From: Pseudoalteromonas sp. NBT06-2 | Lineage (GTDB): Bacteria > Pseudomonadota > Gammaproteobacteria > Enterobacterales > Alteromonadaceae | Assembly: GCF_002276045.1 (NCBI RefSeq) | Contig: NZ_NQMR01000014.1 | Location: 38,327 to 102,326, forward strand | Length of the DNA: 64,000 nucleotides | Reading direction: 5' to 3' | Shown: piece after piece, positions 19,805 to 29,087 of the stretch | Numbering within the stretch: position 1 is the stretch's first letter | How the letters are laid out: every line of letters begins with the position of its first letter | The notes under the pieces: model-generated | What the model was told of the DNA's origin: nothing | The model's input: only the letters and a program-made list of their open reading frames with translations | The model's database searches: none | Made by a program: the position numbers and the translations under genes

Positions 19805-20938
19805 TCATACCATATCCTTATTTTTATATTCTAAAAGTACACGATCAATAAAATCTGTTGTGAGTTCATTAATTAAACCTGTTTCAGCATTTAACATTAA
19901 ACTAAACCCGATATTAAGCCTGGGTAATATTACGATATCTGCACGATAACCTTGAACCCAACCGCTATGGTAATACATTTTCTCACCAGCATAGTCATAT
20001 ATTCGCCAACCTAATCCATAATGTGCTTTTTTTAAATTATTTCGCCAAACACGTCGCTTTAATTCTTTATTTGTTTTTGTATAAGTAAAAACTTGTTGAG
20101 ATAAAACCATATCATTTAATACATTAGGGTATGACCCTAGTTGTGCTTTAAGCCATTGCACCATATCGGATGCACTTGCATTGACTCCTGCTGCAGGTTC
20201 AACTTTATAATAGTTTTGTTTAAGTTTTGCTGTATGCCATCTTTTACGTCCACGTACATGTGGATGAGCATAATCTTCGTCAGCTACCATAGCTTGGTAA
20301 CCAACACTTGCGTTTTTCATATTCAAAGGTTTAAATAAAAATTGGTTCAACCACTCATTATAACTTAATCCCGTACTTTGTTCTGTAATATTCCCAATTA
20401 AACTAAACATCACATTTTGATAACCATAACATCTTCCCGGTATACATAACGGTTCTACATCGGTTAGTTTATTAACGATATCAGGATATTTCATTCTAGA
20501 TTCGATTAAATTGTCATAAGCATTAGGTACTAAACCACTTGAATGGCTTAATAAATGATAAATTTTTAAAGACTCATCAAAATTTGAAAAGTGCACGCCT
20601 TGTAAATATTTATCTACAGGATCATTGAGTGAAAAGGCGCCTTGCGCGGCCAACTTAGAAGCTAAGGAACCTGCAAATGTTTTTGAAATAGAAGCGAGCC
20701 TAAATCGAGTCTGCTCAGTGATCGGTTGGCCATTTTTTAATTTTGTAACTCCGAAGCCTAGCGCAATTGAAAGTGAATTTGGTTTCACTATTGCTAAAGC
20801 AGCGCCTGGAATTGCTTTTTTATTCAGTGATTTTTTTAAATGCTTAATATAAGACTCTGTTAACCCATTCCATTTTTGTGTATTACCCTGAGAATAAAAA
20901 CTAATTAAAACAACACACAATGTAAAAATATACTGCAT
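19805..20938 (-). CDS. Exported beta-lactamase-fold serine hydrolase
   Basis: 377 residues with an N-terminal signal sequence (about 1-18). It belongs to the class C beta-lactamase / esterase EstB / PBP4* superfamily. The nucleophile motif is SISK (about 84-87), the second motif Tyr-x-Asn is in CYGYQNVMF (about 170), and the third is HSG in YYHSGWVQGY (about 327). The protein could be an esterase, peptidase or lactamase; the sequence alone does not decide. It stands alone between yhbY and the lipoprotein gene, convergent with yhbY. Confidence 0.88.
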   Translation of the reverse strand: MQYIFTLCVVLISFYSQGNTQKWNGLTESYIKHLKKSLNKKAIPGAALAIVKPNSLSIALGFGVTKLKNGQPITEQTRFRLASISKTFAGSLASKLAAQGAFSLNDPVDKYLQGVHFSNFDESLKIYHLLSHSSGLVPNAYDNLIESRMKYPDIVNKLTDVEPLCIPGRCYGYQNVMFSLIGNITEQSTGLSYNEWLNQFLFKPLNMKNASVGYQAMVADEDYAHPHVRGRKRWHTAKLKQNYYKVEPAAGVNASASDMVQWLKAQLGSYPNVLNDMVLSQQVFTYTKTNKELKRRVWRNNLKKAHYGLGWRIYDYAGEKMYYHSGWVQGYRADIVILPRLNIGFSLMLNAETGLINELTTDFIDRVLLEYKNKDMV

Positions 20939-21106
20939 TCCACTCTCTAAAATAATATAAGTTCATTTACAATTTTATCACATCAATAAATGAAAGGGCA
21001 CAATCTCTTTATGATCAGCCATTAGATAACTTTAATACTCTAGGGTATAATTGACTTTTTAGTACCTATTTATTATTTGGGTATATATTTTCTTTCAGGG
21101 AACAGC

Positions 21107-21928
21107 ATGCGTTTATTGATAGTTACCAGTTTTATGATTTTATTATTTGGATGCCATCTAACAAAACCTTTAGCGCCATTATTAGAAATGCCAAAAGTAC
21201 CACAATTGAATTATCAAAAATTTCAAATTGAATATATTAAAACTGAACAAGAAAAACTATCTTCATTACAAATAAAATCAGTTCAATTACCCGCTCACCA
21301 AATAACCAAAAAGCAAACTATTGCATTTGATTTATCTAAAGCAGAGGTAAGCTATGATTTAGCTAGAATATTTAATGAGCAATTTAAAAAAATAGATCTA
21401 AAGCCTGTTTCAGATACAATTAATACTGAATATAAACTGACATTAAATAAAATCACCCATAAGATAGGCGCTCAAGTTCATTTTGAATTAAAAAATAAAA
21501 GTAGGATGAAAGGCATAGTTGATAACAAATTGATAGCTAAAATGTGTGACTCTATGGATACTATTATTAGTTTGCGTTTAACGCATACAAAATCAGGGGA
21601 TGTGGTTTGGTTTGCGCAAAGTGAAATTAACAGCTCAAACTACCCCACGACACCATTAAGTTTTAAATTTAACTTCTATGAAATAATTAACAATAAAAAA
21701 CAAATTAGTTTATTTATTACCAATCATAATACTGAAGAAGCCAGAATTATACGAGCACAAACTCCTGTATCAATTCCTAGCTATATAATTTCGACTCATT
21801 CCAGTGATTTAGTTAAAGTTTCTGGAGTATGTTCACAAACTGAAGCTAATGATTTAGCAGAAAAAATCAGCCAATATCTTATTAAGAATTTAGTGAATAA
21901 ACTTAAAATAAGTGATATATATATGTGA
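21107..21928 (+). CDS. Putative lipoprotein upstream of envelope module 1
   Basis: 273 residues from ATG 21107, chosen because it places MRLLIVTSFMILLFGC as a signal peptide with a lipobox (L-F-G-C) and has AGGGA upstream; an in-frame ATG at 21077 would bury the signal. The mature part is Lys/Ile-rich with no motif I recognise. A C-terminal stretch (DLVKVSGVCSQTEANDLAEKI) could be a small fold. It directly precedes the MipA gene on the same strand (82-base gap), so it may belong to that module. The second module has no such gene. Confidence 0.65.
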   Translation: MRLLIVTSFMILLFGCHLTKPLAPLLEMPKVPQLNYQKFQIEYIKTEQEKLSSLQIKSVQLPAHQITKKQTIAFDLSKAEVSYDLARIFNEQFKKIDLKPVSDTINTEYKLTLNKITHKIGAQVHFELKNKSRMKGIVDNKLIAKMCDSMDTIISLRLTHTKSGDVVWFAQSEINSSNYPTTPLSFKFNFYEIINNKKQISLFITNHNTEEARIIRAQTPVSIPSYIISTHSSDLVKVSGVCSQTEANDLAEKISQYLIKNLVNKLKISDIYM

Positions 21929-22010
21929 TCCTACATTTTCTTACAGTCACAACACAATATTTCACAATATAATAACAACTGCTAAATACTTAAAATGCGA
22001 AAAGGTTTCT

Positions 22011-22871
22011 ATGTTAAAGGGTCTTTCAATCAAAACTTTATTAAAAATACTCTGTTTAACAATTTGGTTAAGCCCCATAGTCACCCATGCAAGTAATAGA
22101 CTCTATGCCGACAATGACTTAGAGCCTATAAAAGGTTTTTCTTGGGATTGGAGCTTTGGCGCAGGTATTTATATCCAAGACTCTTACCTACTTGGTAGCG
22201 ACTCAACAGAAAATGGTAAAAATTTAAATCTTAATCTCGCTTTATCTTACAATAACTTTTATTTAGACATAGATAATAGCCAGTTAAGCGGTAAAGGTGC
22301 CTTAATTATTGGTTATAGCGTGATAGATAAATATGATTGGGGCCTAGATATTATAGCCAGCAATTTTCAATCCGGTTTTGATGAAAACGGCATCTATAAT
22401 ACAAACGATTTAATACCTGAACTTGAAGGTATAACACCCCGAGAATATGACTTTGATGCGGGTATACGCTTATCTCGAAGTTACAAAGACACACAACTTT
22501 CTTTTGAATTATTAAATGATATTTCAGGAGCACATGGCGGTTGGTTATTCAATACATATTTAAGCCATATTCGCGTATGGAAAAACTGGGAATTTCGCTC
22601 AGTTGCAGGCTTAAATTTCTATTCCGAAAACTTCACACAATACTATTATGGCATCACTCCTAAAGAAGCTAAAAGTGACAGAACACTCTATAGCCCGGGC
22701 AATAGCTACAGCGTGTTAATTGAGTTTCATGCCGAGTATCCATTAACGGAAGATTGGGTGTTTATGGGCGGTATATTATCTACAAAATTTTCTAGTGCTA
22801 TAGGAAGTAGCCCTATTATTTCTCAAAGTTATCAACATAAAGCCAAGGTAGGCGTTCGATATGTATTTTAG
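22011..22871 (+). CDS. MipA/OmpV-family outer-membrane protein (module 1)
   Basis: 286 residues from ATG 22011 (AAAGG upstream), giving a signal peptide ending near THAS. The mature protein alternates Gly/aromatic beta-strands and ends in KVGVRYVF, the terminal aromatic typical of outer-membrane barrels. It resembles MipA/OmpV proteins (opening WDWSFGAGIYIQDSYLLGS; conserved AHGGW). In E. coli MipA scaffolds a peptidoglycan enzyme complex; function here is unproven. The last 11 bases overlap the DUF3019 gene, so translation is probably coupled. Confidence 0.85.
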   Translation: MLKGLSIKTLLKILCLTIWLSPIVTHASNRLYADNDLEPIKGFSWDWSFGAGIYIQDSYLLGSDSTENGKNLNLNLALSYNNFYLDIDNSQLSGKGALIIGYSVIDKYDWGLDIIASNFQSGFDENGIYNTNDLIPELEGITPREYDFDAGIRLSRSYKDTQLSFELLNDISGAHGGWLFNTYLSHIRVWKNWEFRSVAGLNFYSENFTQYYYGITPKEAKSDRTLYSPGNSYSVLIEFHAEYPLTEDWVFMGGILSTKFSSAIGSSPIISQSYQHKAKVGVRYVF

Positions 22872-23259
22872 AAGTATAAACTATCTCTACTTATTAACAG
22901 CACTACTGCCTTTTAAAACATTAGCAGAGGTCAATTTGAACGAAATTGATCATTTTGCTGTTACGCCTAATAAATGCATTGCTTTACGAAAAGGGAGACC
23001 TTGCTACGCGATTGTTTCTGTTAATTGGAAAAAATTAAACATTGGAAACTACTGTCTTAGAAATAGTAAAAGCAAACAAATTATGCAATGTTGGACTGCT
23101 CAAAACGCAGGTATTTATCAATATGAATTTAATTCTGAAAAAAATCAAAGTTTTGAATTAGTTAATACTAAAACGGGTCATGTGTCTGGAAAAGCAGGGA
23201 TAAAAGTTCATTGGGTGTATACCAATAAACAAAAGAAGCGAAGATGGCGGCTTTTTTAA
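22861..23259 (+). CDS. DUF3019 secreted protein (module 1)
   Basis: 132 residues with a signal peptide cleaved near TLA-EVN. The mature part has four cysteines in a fixed pattern (KCIALRKGRPC, YCLRN, MQCW), suggesting two periplasmic disulfides, then FELVNTKTGHVSGKAGIKV and a basic, aromatic tail KQKKRRWRLF. I place it in DUF3019. The paralogue at 36009-36407 keeps all these features. It starts inside the MipA gene and is followed after 51 bases by the response regulator, so it is probably part of one operon. Function unknown. Confidence 0.85.
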   Translation: MYFRSINYLYLLTALLPFKTLAEVNLNEIDHFAVTPNKCIALRKGRPCYAIVSVNWKKLNIGNYCLRNSKSKQIMQCWTAQNAGIYQYEFNSEKNQSFELVNTKTGHVSGKAGIKVHWVYTNKQKKRRWRLF

Positions 23260-23310
23260 TGACACTGCGCATGCAAATGACTTTAAATAATTTAAAAATG
23301 GAGCAAAAAA

Positions 23311-24030
23311 ATGACTAATTTATCTACAAATGGATACGGTAAAATTTTATTAGTTGAAGATGATCTTTCATTAGCGGATTGGGTAAATAATTATCTTGTA
23401 GAGCAAGGGTTTGAAGTCATAATGTGCCATAGAGGTGATCATGTTGTAAAACTTGTGAACAAACATAACCCCTCTTTAATTCTGCTAGATATCATGTTGC
23501 CTGGTATGGATGGTATCAGTGTTTGTAGAGAGCTTAGAAATTTTTATCAAAAACCAATATTATTACTCACAGCTAAAGGTGAAGAAGTTGATGAGGTAAT
23601 AGGGTTAGAGGTTGGAGCCTCCGATTATATAATCAAACCCGTACGTCCTAGAGCTTTATTAGCTCGAATAAAATCGGCACTACGTAGTGAAACGACTCAA
23701 GCTCAACAGTCAGAAAAAATAGTTGAAATAAATGTTGGCTGTTTGCATATAGATTTAAAAGCTCGCAATGTCATGCTTGATGATAAAAAAATAGCCATTT
23801 CCAATGCTGAATTTTCATTATTAAGCTTTTTAGCATCACATGCTGGTGAAGTTGTTGATAGAGATTCAGTTTTTAAAGCAACTAAAGGTAGAGAGTATGA
23901 TGGCCTAGATAGAAGTGTTGATGTTTTAATTTCTGCACTGAGAAAAAAGTTTGGTGATGATCCGCAAAACCCTCAAAAAATCAAAACAATTTGGGGTCAA
24001 GGATATTTATTAGTGGATGATGCTTGGTAA
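23311..24030 (+). CDS. OmpR/PhoB-family response regulator (module 1)
   Basis: 239 residues. Receiver domain with acidic pair ED17-D18, phosphoacceptor Asp60 in LILLDIMLPGMDG, switch Thr in LLLTAKG, and Lys in YIIKPV. The C-terminal winged helix (about 135-237) ends VDVLISALRKKFG...KTIWGQGYLL. A good GGAG precedes ATG 23311. The stop codon abuts the ATG of the kinase gene, so they form one unit. It is RstA-like in overall form and paralogous to 35308-35997. Targets are unknown; autoregulation of the MipA-DUF3019 genes is a natural guess. Confidence 0.95.
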   Translation: MTNLSTNGYGKILLVEDDLSLADWVNNYLVEQGFEVIMCHRGDHVVKLVNKHNPSLILLDIMLPGMDGISVCRELRNFYQKPILLLTAKGEEVDEVIGLEVGASDYIIKPVRPRALLARIKSALRSETTQAQQSEKIVEINVGCLHIDLKARNVMLDDKKIAISNAEFSLLSFLASHAGEVVDRDSVFKATKGREYDGLDRSVDVLISALRKKFGDDPQNPQKIKTIWGQGYLLVDDAW

Positions 24031-25341
24031 ATGAAAAAACTTTATATCTCCCTTTTACTCAGTGCGTTTATTTCCTTATTTGCTTTAGGTTGGTTAATTG
24101 ATACATTTAGTCAATCGAGTTCAAACTCAGAAGATGACTTTTCTTGGCAAAAAGCCATGATGAAAGGCTTTACTGCTCAGATTGCACATATAGAAGAGAA
24201 AGACAGAGTAGATAAATCAACACAGTTAGGTATTCACTTCAATCAAGATTTAACTTATCGTAAAAATATAGAGTTAGCGTTACCTCCTAGTTTATTATCA
24301 AAACTTTACCTTCCGGGAGGTTTAGTGTTAGAAGATGATTTAGGCTTTTATTTACTTAAATCTTCTCCAGAATTTATAGACGCACATCTTGAACTGAGAC
24401 TGACAAAACAAGTAACGGTATCAAAAAAATTAGATCTACTTTTAACTTTAAGCTTTTACGTAGGTGTCTGTTTACTAATGTGGGTATGGCTTTCGCCATT
24501 AACAAAAAGATTGAGTATACTCAACGATGCCTCTCAAAAATTTGCCAGTGGCAACTTATCTGCTCGTATAAAAATCAGTAAATTCACCTATATTTATGAT
24601 GTTGAAGCAGCATTTAATCGCATGGCTGCACAAATTCAAAAACTGATTGAAGAAAATAAATTATTAGCTTCAAGTATGTCTCATGATATCCGTACTCCAG
24701 TTGCATGTTTAAGGTTTGGACTTGATGCCGCTTTAGATACACAAGATAATGCAAAAAAAGATCGTTATCTAGAGAGAATGGAAACTGATTTAGACCAAAT
24801 GGAATGTATGCTCAATAGCTATCTAGAATTTGCGACATTAGAAAAAAACTCTTATCAAATATCAGTCACCCCTGTTGATTTAAAACCATATTTAAATAAC
24901 TTAATTCAGCAAATTAAACCTAAATTGGATAACAAAGGCTTAATTGCGTATGTCGAGTGTGATGCCATTGAACTTAATGCTGATTTGCATTGGTTGGCAC
25001 GCGCAATTATAAATTTATTAAGCAATGCCTGTGACTTTGCACAAAGTAAAATTCAAATTAATGCAACAACAGATATTACAAGATTAATCCTCTCTATCGA
25101 AGATGATGGCCCAGGTATCGCACCTGAAAATTGGCAATCTGTATTCACTCCTTTCTTTAAAGAACAAACACATAGAGACCGCAGCAATAAAAGTTATGGT
25201 TTAGGGTTAGCTATTACAGCAAAAGTAGCTGACTGGCATTTTGGTACGATTAAGGTAGATCAATCTCCAAACTTATTAGGTGCAAGATTTACAATTAAAA
25301 TTCCATTAAAGCCGTCCATCAGTGTAAATAACTTCAAATAA
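24031..25341 (+). CDS. Sensor histidine kinase, RstB-like (module 1)
   Basis: 436 residues. TM1 at about 5-25, a periplasmic sensor loop of about 105 residues, TM2 at about 137-157, HAMP, then a HisKA domain with H218 in SMSHDIRTPVA, and HATPase_c with N-box NLLSNACDFA, G1 DDGPGIAP and G2 YGLGLAIT. It starts immediately after the regulator stop. The sensor loop has no recognised ligand domain. Paralogous to the kinase at 33993-35237, but the sensor loops differ clearly, suggesting different signals. Confidence 0.95.
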   Translation: MKKLYISLLLSAFISLFALGWLIDTFSQSSSNSEDDFSWQKAMMKGFTAQIAHIEEKDRVDKSTQLGIHFNQDLTYRKNIELALPPSLLSKLYLPGGLVLEDDLGFYLLKSSPEFIDAHLELRLTKQVTVSKKLDLLLTLSFYVGVCLLMWVWLSPLTKRLSILNDASQKFASGNLSARIKISKFTYIYDVEAAFNRMAAQIQKLIEENKLLASSMSHDIRTPVACLRFGLDAALDTQDNAKKDRYLERMETDLDQMECMLNSYLEFATLEKNSYQISVTPVDLKPYLNNLIQQIKPKLDNKGLIAYVECDAIELNADLHWLARAIINLLSNACDFAQSKIQINATTDITRLILSIEDDGPGIAPENWQSVFTPFFKEQTHRDRSNKSYGLGLAITAKVADWHFGTIKVDQSPNLLGARFTIKIPLKPSISVNNFK

Positions 25342-25584
25342 TGGCTTTGTAATCTCCCCTTTACATAAAAACAAAATAAAAAATTTAAAACCTTTATAAA
25401 CAATAACTTATATTTAAAAGAATAATGTAGTATCAATATTTGTTCAATACTCTTTTTTTTATTCTGCTATTTTGAGGCAGAACAAAACTATTTAGGCTTT
25501 TTATTCTTTAATATTTAAAGTAAATTGTTAGCGATATATATAATTAAAAACAACCGTTACTTAATCAAAGAGAATTAAAACAAT

Positions 25585-26934
25585 ATGAGCACAAATCGTG
25601 GGGAGTTTACCTCCCGTTTCGGATTTATTATGGCGGCAGCAGGATCTGCTGTTGGTCTTGGTAATATATGGGGCTTTCCTACACAAACTGCTTCCAATGG
25701 TGGTGCTGCATTTGTGTTAGCTTATTTAATATTAGCTTTCTGCTTAGCATACCCTGCTTTTATGGCTGAGCTCGTTATAGGTCGCTATGGCAGAGCAAAT
25801 GCCGTTACCTCATTAAGAAAAATGTCTAACAAAAAGTGGCAACATCAATTTTCATTTGTAATTGGTTTTGGTGGTATTTTATGTGCAGCCCTTATTTTAA
25901 GCTTTTACGGCATCATTGCCGGTTGGATGATGTCTTACACCATAGAGCCTATTACAACGATGACTGGATTTACAGATGCAAGTACATGGCTGACGAGTCA
26001 AAGCACAATACCCAGTTTAATATTTACAACAATATTTATGAGCTTAACCGTTTATATCATTCGTAGCGGTGTACAAAATGGCATAGAAAAATGGTCAAAG
26101 CGTTTAATGCCTATGCTCATACTTTTACTCATATGTTTAATTATTTATCTAATGACCTTAGAAGGTGCAAGTGAAGGCCTAAATGCATATTTAAACCCAG
26201 ATTTTACTAAAATATTTGAACCCCAATTACTGATCAGTGCTTTAGGACAAGCATTCTTTTCTTTATCGCTTGGTACCAGTGTTATGATCATATATGGCTC
26301 TTATATCAGTAAAAAAGAAAACCTTGTTACTTTAGGCGCACAGGTTACATTAATTGATGTTTCAATCGCATTTTTAGCTGGTTTACTTGTGATCCCAGCA
26401 ATGTATGTTGCTCAAGCACAAGGACTTCAAATATTTGCCGAAAATGGTAGTTTAATATCAGGTCCTGATCTTGTATTCACCGTGTTGCCAAGCTTATTTG
26501 ATGGTATGGGTTTTATGGGATCATTTGTTGCCTTAGCTTTCTTTGCTTTAATGAGCATAGCCGCCTTAACCTCTTCAATTTCAATGTTAGAAGCCCCTGT
26601 TTCTTATGTTGTTGAGAGGTTCAATTTACCAAGAAATAAAGCCACTCTAATCACCAGTTTAATTATTTTAACGATTAGTATAGTGATTATTTTTAACATG
26701 CAAACACTATTTAGTTTTGTTGTGACGCTTGCAACTGAATACGGACAACCCATTATTGGTATGTTCTGCTGTATCTTTATTGGCTGGATTTGGCATAGAA
26801 GTAAAATCATTAAAGAATTAAAAAATGGCTATGAAGATTTAGAGCAAAGTTTATTCTGGAAGATATGGCCTTGGTACGTTAAGTTTATCTGTCCTTTATG
26901 TATCTCATTAGTATTTCTTAACGCTGTACTTTAG
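25585..26934 (+). CDS. Sodium-dependent transporter, NSS family
   Basis: 449-residue sodium:neurotransmitter symporter (LeuT/Tyt1-like) with about 11 membrane segments. The TM1 signature GFIMAAAGSAVGLGNIWGFP (sodium and substrate site) and the TM6 unwound region ALGQAFFSLSLGTSV are clear. The probable substrate is an amino acid, which the sequence does not settle. It stands alone, with a 240-base upstream region in which I see no riboswitch, and a strong terminator after. Confidence 0.93.
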   Translation: MSTNRGEFTSRFGFIMAAAGSAVGLGNIWGFPTQTASNGGAAFVLAYLILAFCLAYPAFMAELVIGRYGRANAVTSLRKMSNKKWQHQFSFVIGFGGILCAALILSFYGIIAGWMMSYTIEPITTMTGFTDASTWLTSQSTIPSLIFTTIFMSLTVYIIRSGVQNGIEKWSKRLMPMLILLLICLIIYLMTLEGASEGLNAYLNPDFTKIFEPQLLISALGQAFFSLSLGTSVMIIYGSYISKKENLVTLGAQVTLIDVSIAFLAGLLVIPAMYVAQAQGLQIFAENGSLISGPDLVFTVLPSLFDGMGFMGSFVALAFFALMSIAALTSSISMLEAPVSYVVERFNLPRNKATLITSLIILTISIVIIFNMQTLFSFVVTLATEYGQPIIGMFCCIFIGWIWHRSKIIKELKNGYEDLEQSLFWKIWPWYVKFICPLCISLVFLNAVL

Positions 26935-26963
26935 CAGTACATTGTTTAAGGCAAACAAGTAAA

Positions 26964-26993
26964 AAAGGCGCTGTGCGCCTTTTTTACTTGTAC
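26964..26993. terminator. Bidirectional terminator between the NSS transporter and elaA
   Basis: AAAAAAGGCGC, loop TGT, GCGCCTTTTTT, with T-runs on both strands, between two convergent genes. Confidence 0.88.
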
Positions 26994-27008
26994 ATAAAAG
27001 CTTTCAAT

Positions 27009-27464
27009 TTAGCCGTCTTTAAACATATCTTGATGTTCAATACCATCTTCTAAATATGCTTCACCAATGGGCGAAAAGCCTAAATTTTTATAAAAATCTA
27101 ATAAATAAGTTTGTGCTGAAAGCTTGATATTTTTATTAGGCCAAAATGACTCAGATTCTCTTATTGACTCAAACATTAACTCTTGGGCTAATCCTCGCCC
27201 TCTACCTTTCTGTGAGACCAGTACACGGCCAATGGCTGGGTTTGTATCAAAAACAACTTTAGGCGCTAAACAACGGGCATAGGCAATTAATTCTTCGCCT
27301 TCATAAAACATGATATGACGCGTATCAACATTCATATCTAAATTATCAAGCTCAGGATAAGCGCACTCTTGTTCAACCACAAAAATATCAACTCTTAATT
27401 TTAATATCTGATAAAGCTCCGTTGTAGTCAATTGTGCAAAAGATTTTGAAATTTTTCTAATCAT
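27009..27464 (-). CDS. elaA: ElaA-like GNAT acetyltransferase
   Basis: 151-residue GNAT-fold protein of the ElaA family. It keeps LYQILKLRVDIFVVEQECAYPE near the start, the acetyl-CoA loop VSQKGRGRGLAQELM (about 85-98), and the C-terminal FYKNLGFSPIGEAYLEDGIEHQDM typical of ElaA. Substrate unknown. Its ATG overlaps the stop of the rhomboid gene by 4 bases, so the two are co-translated. Confidence 0.9.
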   Translation of the reverse strand: MIRKISKSFAQLTTTELYQILKLRVDIFVVEQECAYPELDNLDMNVDTRHIMFYEGEELIAYARCLAPKVVFDTNPAIGRVLVSQKGRGRGLAQELMFESIRESESFWPNKNIKLSAQTYLLDFYKNLGFSPIGEAYLEDGIEHQDMFKDG

Positions 27465-28066
27465 AAATTGGTTATCTCATTTTCTATTTTTTGACGCAGT
27501 GAGCCTGACTTTATTATATCTTGCTTTGCATATATATATCCAATAATAGCACCACATAACATGCCAAACAGATGACTTTCAAAGCTCATTCCTTCCTTAA
27601 TTGGCAATACCCCCCAGGCCATGGAACCATATAAAAATATAACAACCACAGAAATAACAACAGATTTAATGCTGCGACGTACAAAACCATAAAAAACAAC
27701 ATAAGCCCAAAGGAAATATACAACGCCACTTAAACCAATATGAATCGAAGTACGAGCAAATATCCAAACTAGCAAACCAGGAAATAATCCGCCCATAATT
27801 AATAAAATCCAAATCCTATTTGGTTTAAACTGCCAAAGTAAAGCTGTAAATAAACTAAATGAAATTAAGTTATTGATTAAGTGGGACCAACTACCATGAA
27901 GAAATGGGTGAAAAATAATACCGTATAGCCCTGAAACTTCTCTTGGTATTACACCAAAGTAATTTAACTTCATGGAAAAGAGTAAATTAAGTAAATGTAT
28001 TACAACTAGTAATAGCCAAGTTGTTGTAAGAAAAGGAATGAGTTTAGGTTGGGAAAGAGAATTCAT
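27461..28066 (-). CDS. Rhomboid-family intramembrane serine protease
   Basis: 201 residues with about six membrane segments. The HGSWSHLINN segment (about 52-61) matches the rhomboid loop/TM2 region, the serine is in IGLSGVVYFLW (about 112), and the partner histidine is in SFESHLFGMLCGAIIG (about 166). This short bacterial type is close to RrtA-like rhombosortases or general rhomboids. No GlyGly-CTERM substrate is visible in the window. It is coupled to elaA. Confidence 0.88.
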   Translation of the reverse strand: MNSLSQPKLIPFLTTTWLLLVVIHLLNLLFSMKLNYFGVIPREVSGLYGIIFHPFLHGSWSHLINNLISFSLFTALLWQFKPNRIWILLIMGGLFPGLLVWIFARTSIHIGLSGVVYFLWAYVVFYGFVRRSIKSVVISVVVIFLYGSMAWGVLPIKEGMSFESHLFGMLCGAIIGYIYAKQDIIKSGSLRQKIENEITNL

Positions 28067-28174
28067 TGCTTATTATCTCCTAAATAAATATGACAACGAT
28101 ATATTTTGCCATATTTATCTTTTAGTTAATAATTAAATGAGCAAGTATTAAAATTGATCTTGTAACATTAAATA

Positions 28175-28918
28175 TTAATTTAATAAATGCTCTAACTGAT
28201 CACATAGCTGCGACAGGTTAACTTGATCATGCTCGATAGTCATATCAATATAACCATCACCTCTAAATGCTCGGTCTAATTCAATTAAAACATGCGTTTT
28301 ATGAGCTTCAGGTACAAATGATAGCTCCACTTCTTTTAAACCAAATAAGCTTGAAGAATTTGGTTTGTATTCTAACTCTTGATAACACCCTGAAGTTGAT
28401 TGAAAAGTGGATGCTTGTAAATAACCTTTTTCAACATCTGACTTAACTAAGTTAAATCCACATCTATCCATTGCTTGCATAAAGGTTCTCACTGCATCAT
28501 TAGGATAAACATAAATAGGATCTTTATCAGTAGGATCTAATGCCATATCTATATTTAAACCCGTAGCTAACCAGACCTGAGTTTGATTTAAACCTTGATT
28601 TAACTCCGTAATAGGCGTCTCTGAATGTAAACGTGCTTCAAAAGGTATACTTTTTAGCTCTCCCGCAGCAACCGTACAATGATCAACAATATGCCAACTT
28701 TCAATTACATGATTAGTAAAATAATCCCCATCTTCTCCTTCGATTTTGACCTTAGTCATTAAAGCTAAATCTAAACCAGAAATCTCTTGTTCAACATCTC
28801 CACCTTGAATTAAAATTTCTGCACTGAACTTTTGTCCAGGTTGTAAATGTTCCGTCTGTAATATCGTATCGACTTTTGCAGCGCCGATCCCTACTGTTGC
28901 CAAGATCTTTTTAAACAT
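28175..28918 (-). CDS. Spo0M-family arrestin-fold protein
   Basis: 247 residues from ATG 28918, preferred over an upstream ATG (28948) because AGAGGAG lies at the right distance and MFKKILATVGIGAAKVDTIL matches the family start. Spo0M/SpoOM domain: VDTILQTEHLQPGQKFSAEI, then ISGLDLALMTKV, IPFEARLHSETPIT and VWLATGLNIDMALDPTDKD. These soluble proteins have an arrestin-like beta sandwich; in Bacillus Spo0M affects sporulation and division, but the role in non-sporulating bacteria is unknown. It is a single gene. Confidence 0.9.
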   Translation of the reverse strand: MFKKILATVGIGAAKVDTILQTEHLQPGQKFSAEILIQGGDVEQEISGLDLALMTKVKIEGEDGDYFTNHVIESWHIVDHCTVAAGELKSIPFEARLHSETPITELNQGLNQTQVWLATGLNIDMALDPTDKDPIYVYPNDAVRTFMQAMDRCGFNLVKSDVEKGYLQASTFQSTSGCYQELEYKPNSSSLFGLKEVELSFVPEAHKTHVLIELDRAFRGDGYIDMTIEHDQVNLSQLCDQLEHLLN

Positions 28919-29087
28919 CTTGTACTCCTCTTTTTTCTTTACCTGCATACTAACGCTATTTATTTGTAATTGTCAGCGAAAATCTTCATCTTATTCAGTA
29001 AAATAAAAAAACTTTTAAATTTAGATTAATATTTAACTATCAGAGTAATCTATAACTCCAATCAATTTATACCGGAATTAACCGATT

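Noticed and set aside
25342..25584. Riboswitch before the NSS transporter
   Set aside because: AT-rich with no recognisable conserved aptamer core or terminator-antiterminator pair.
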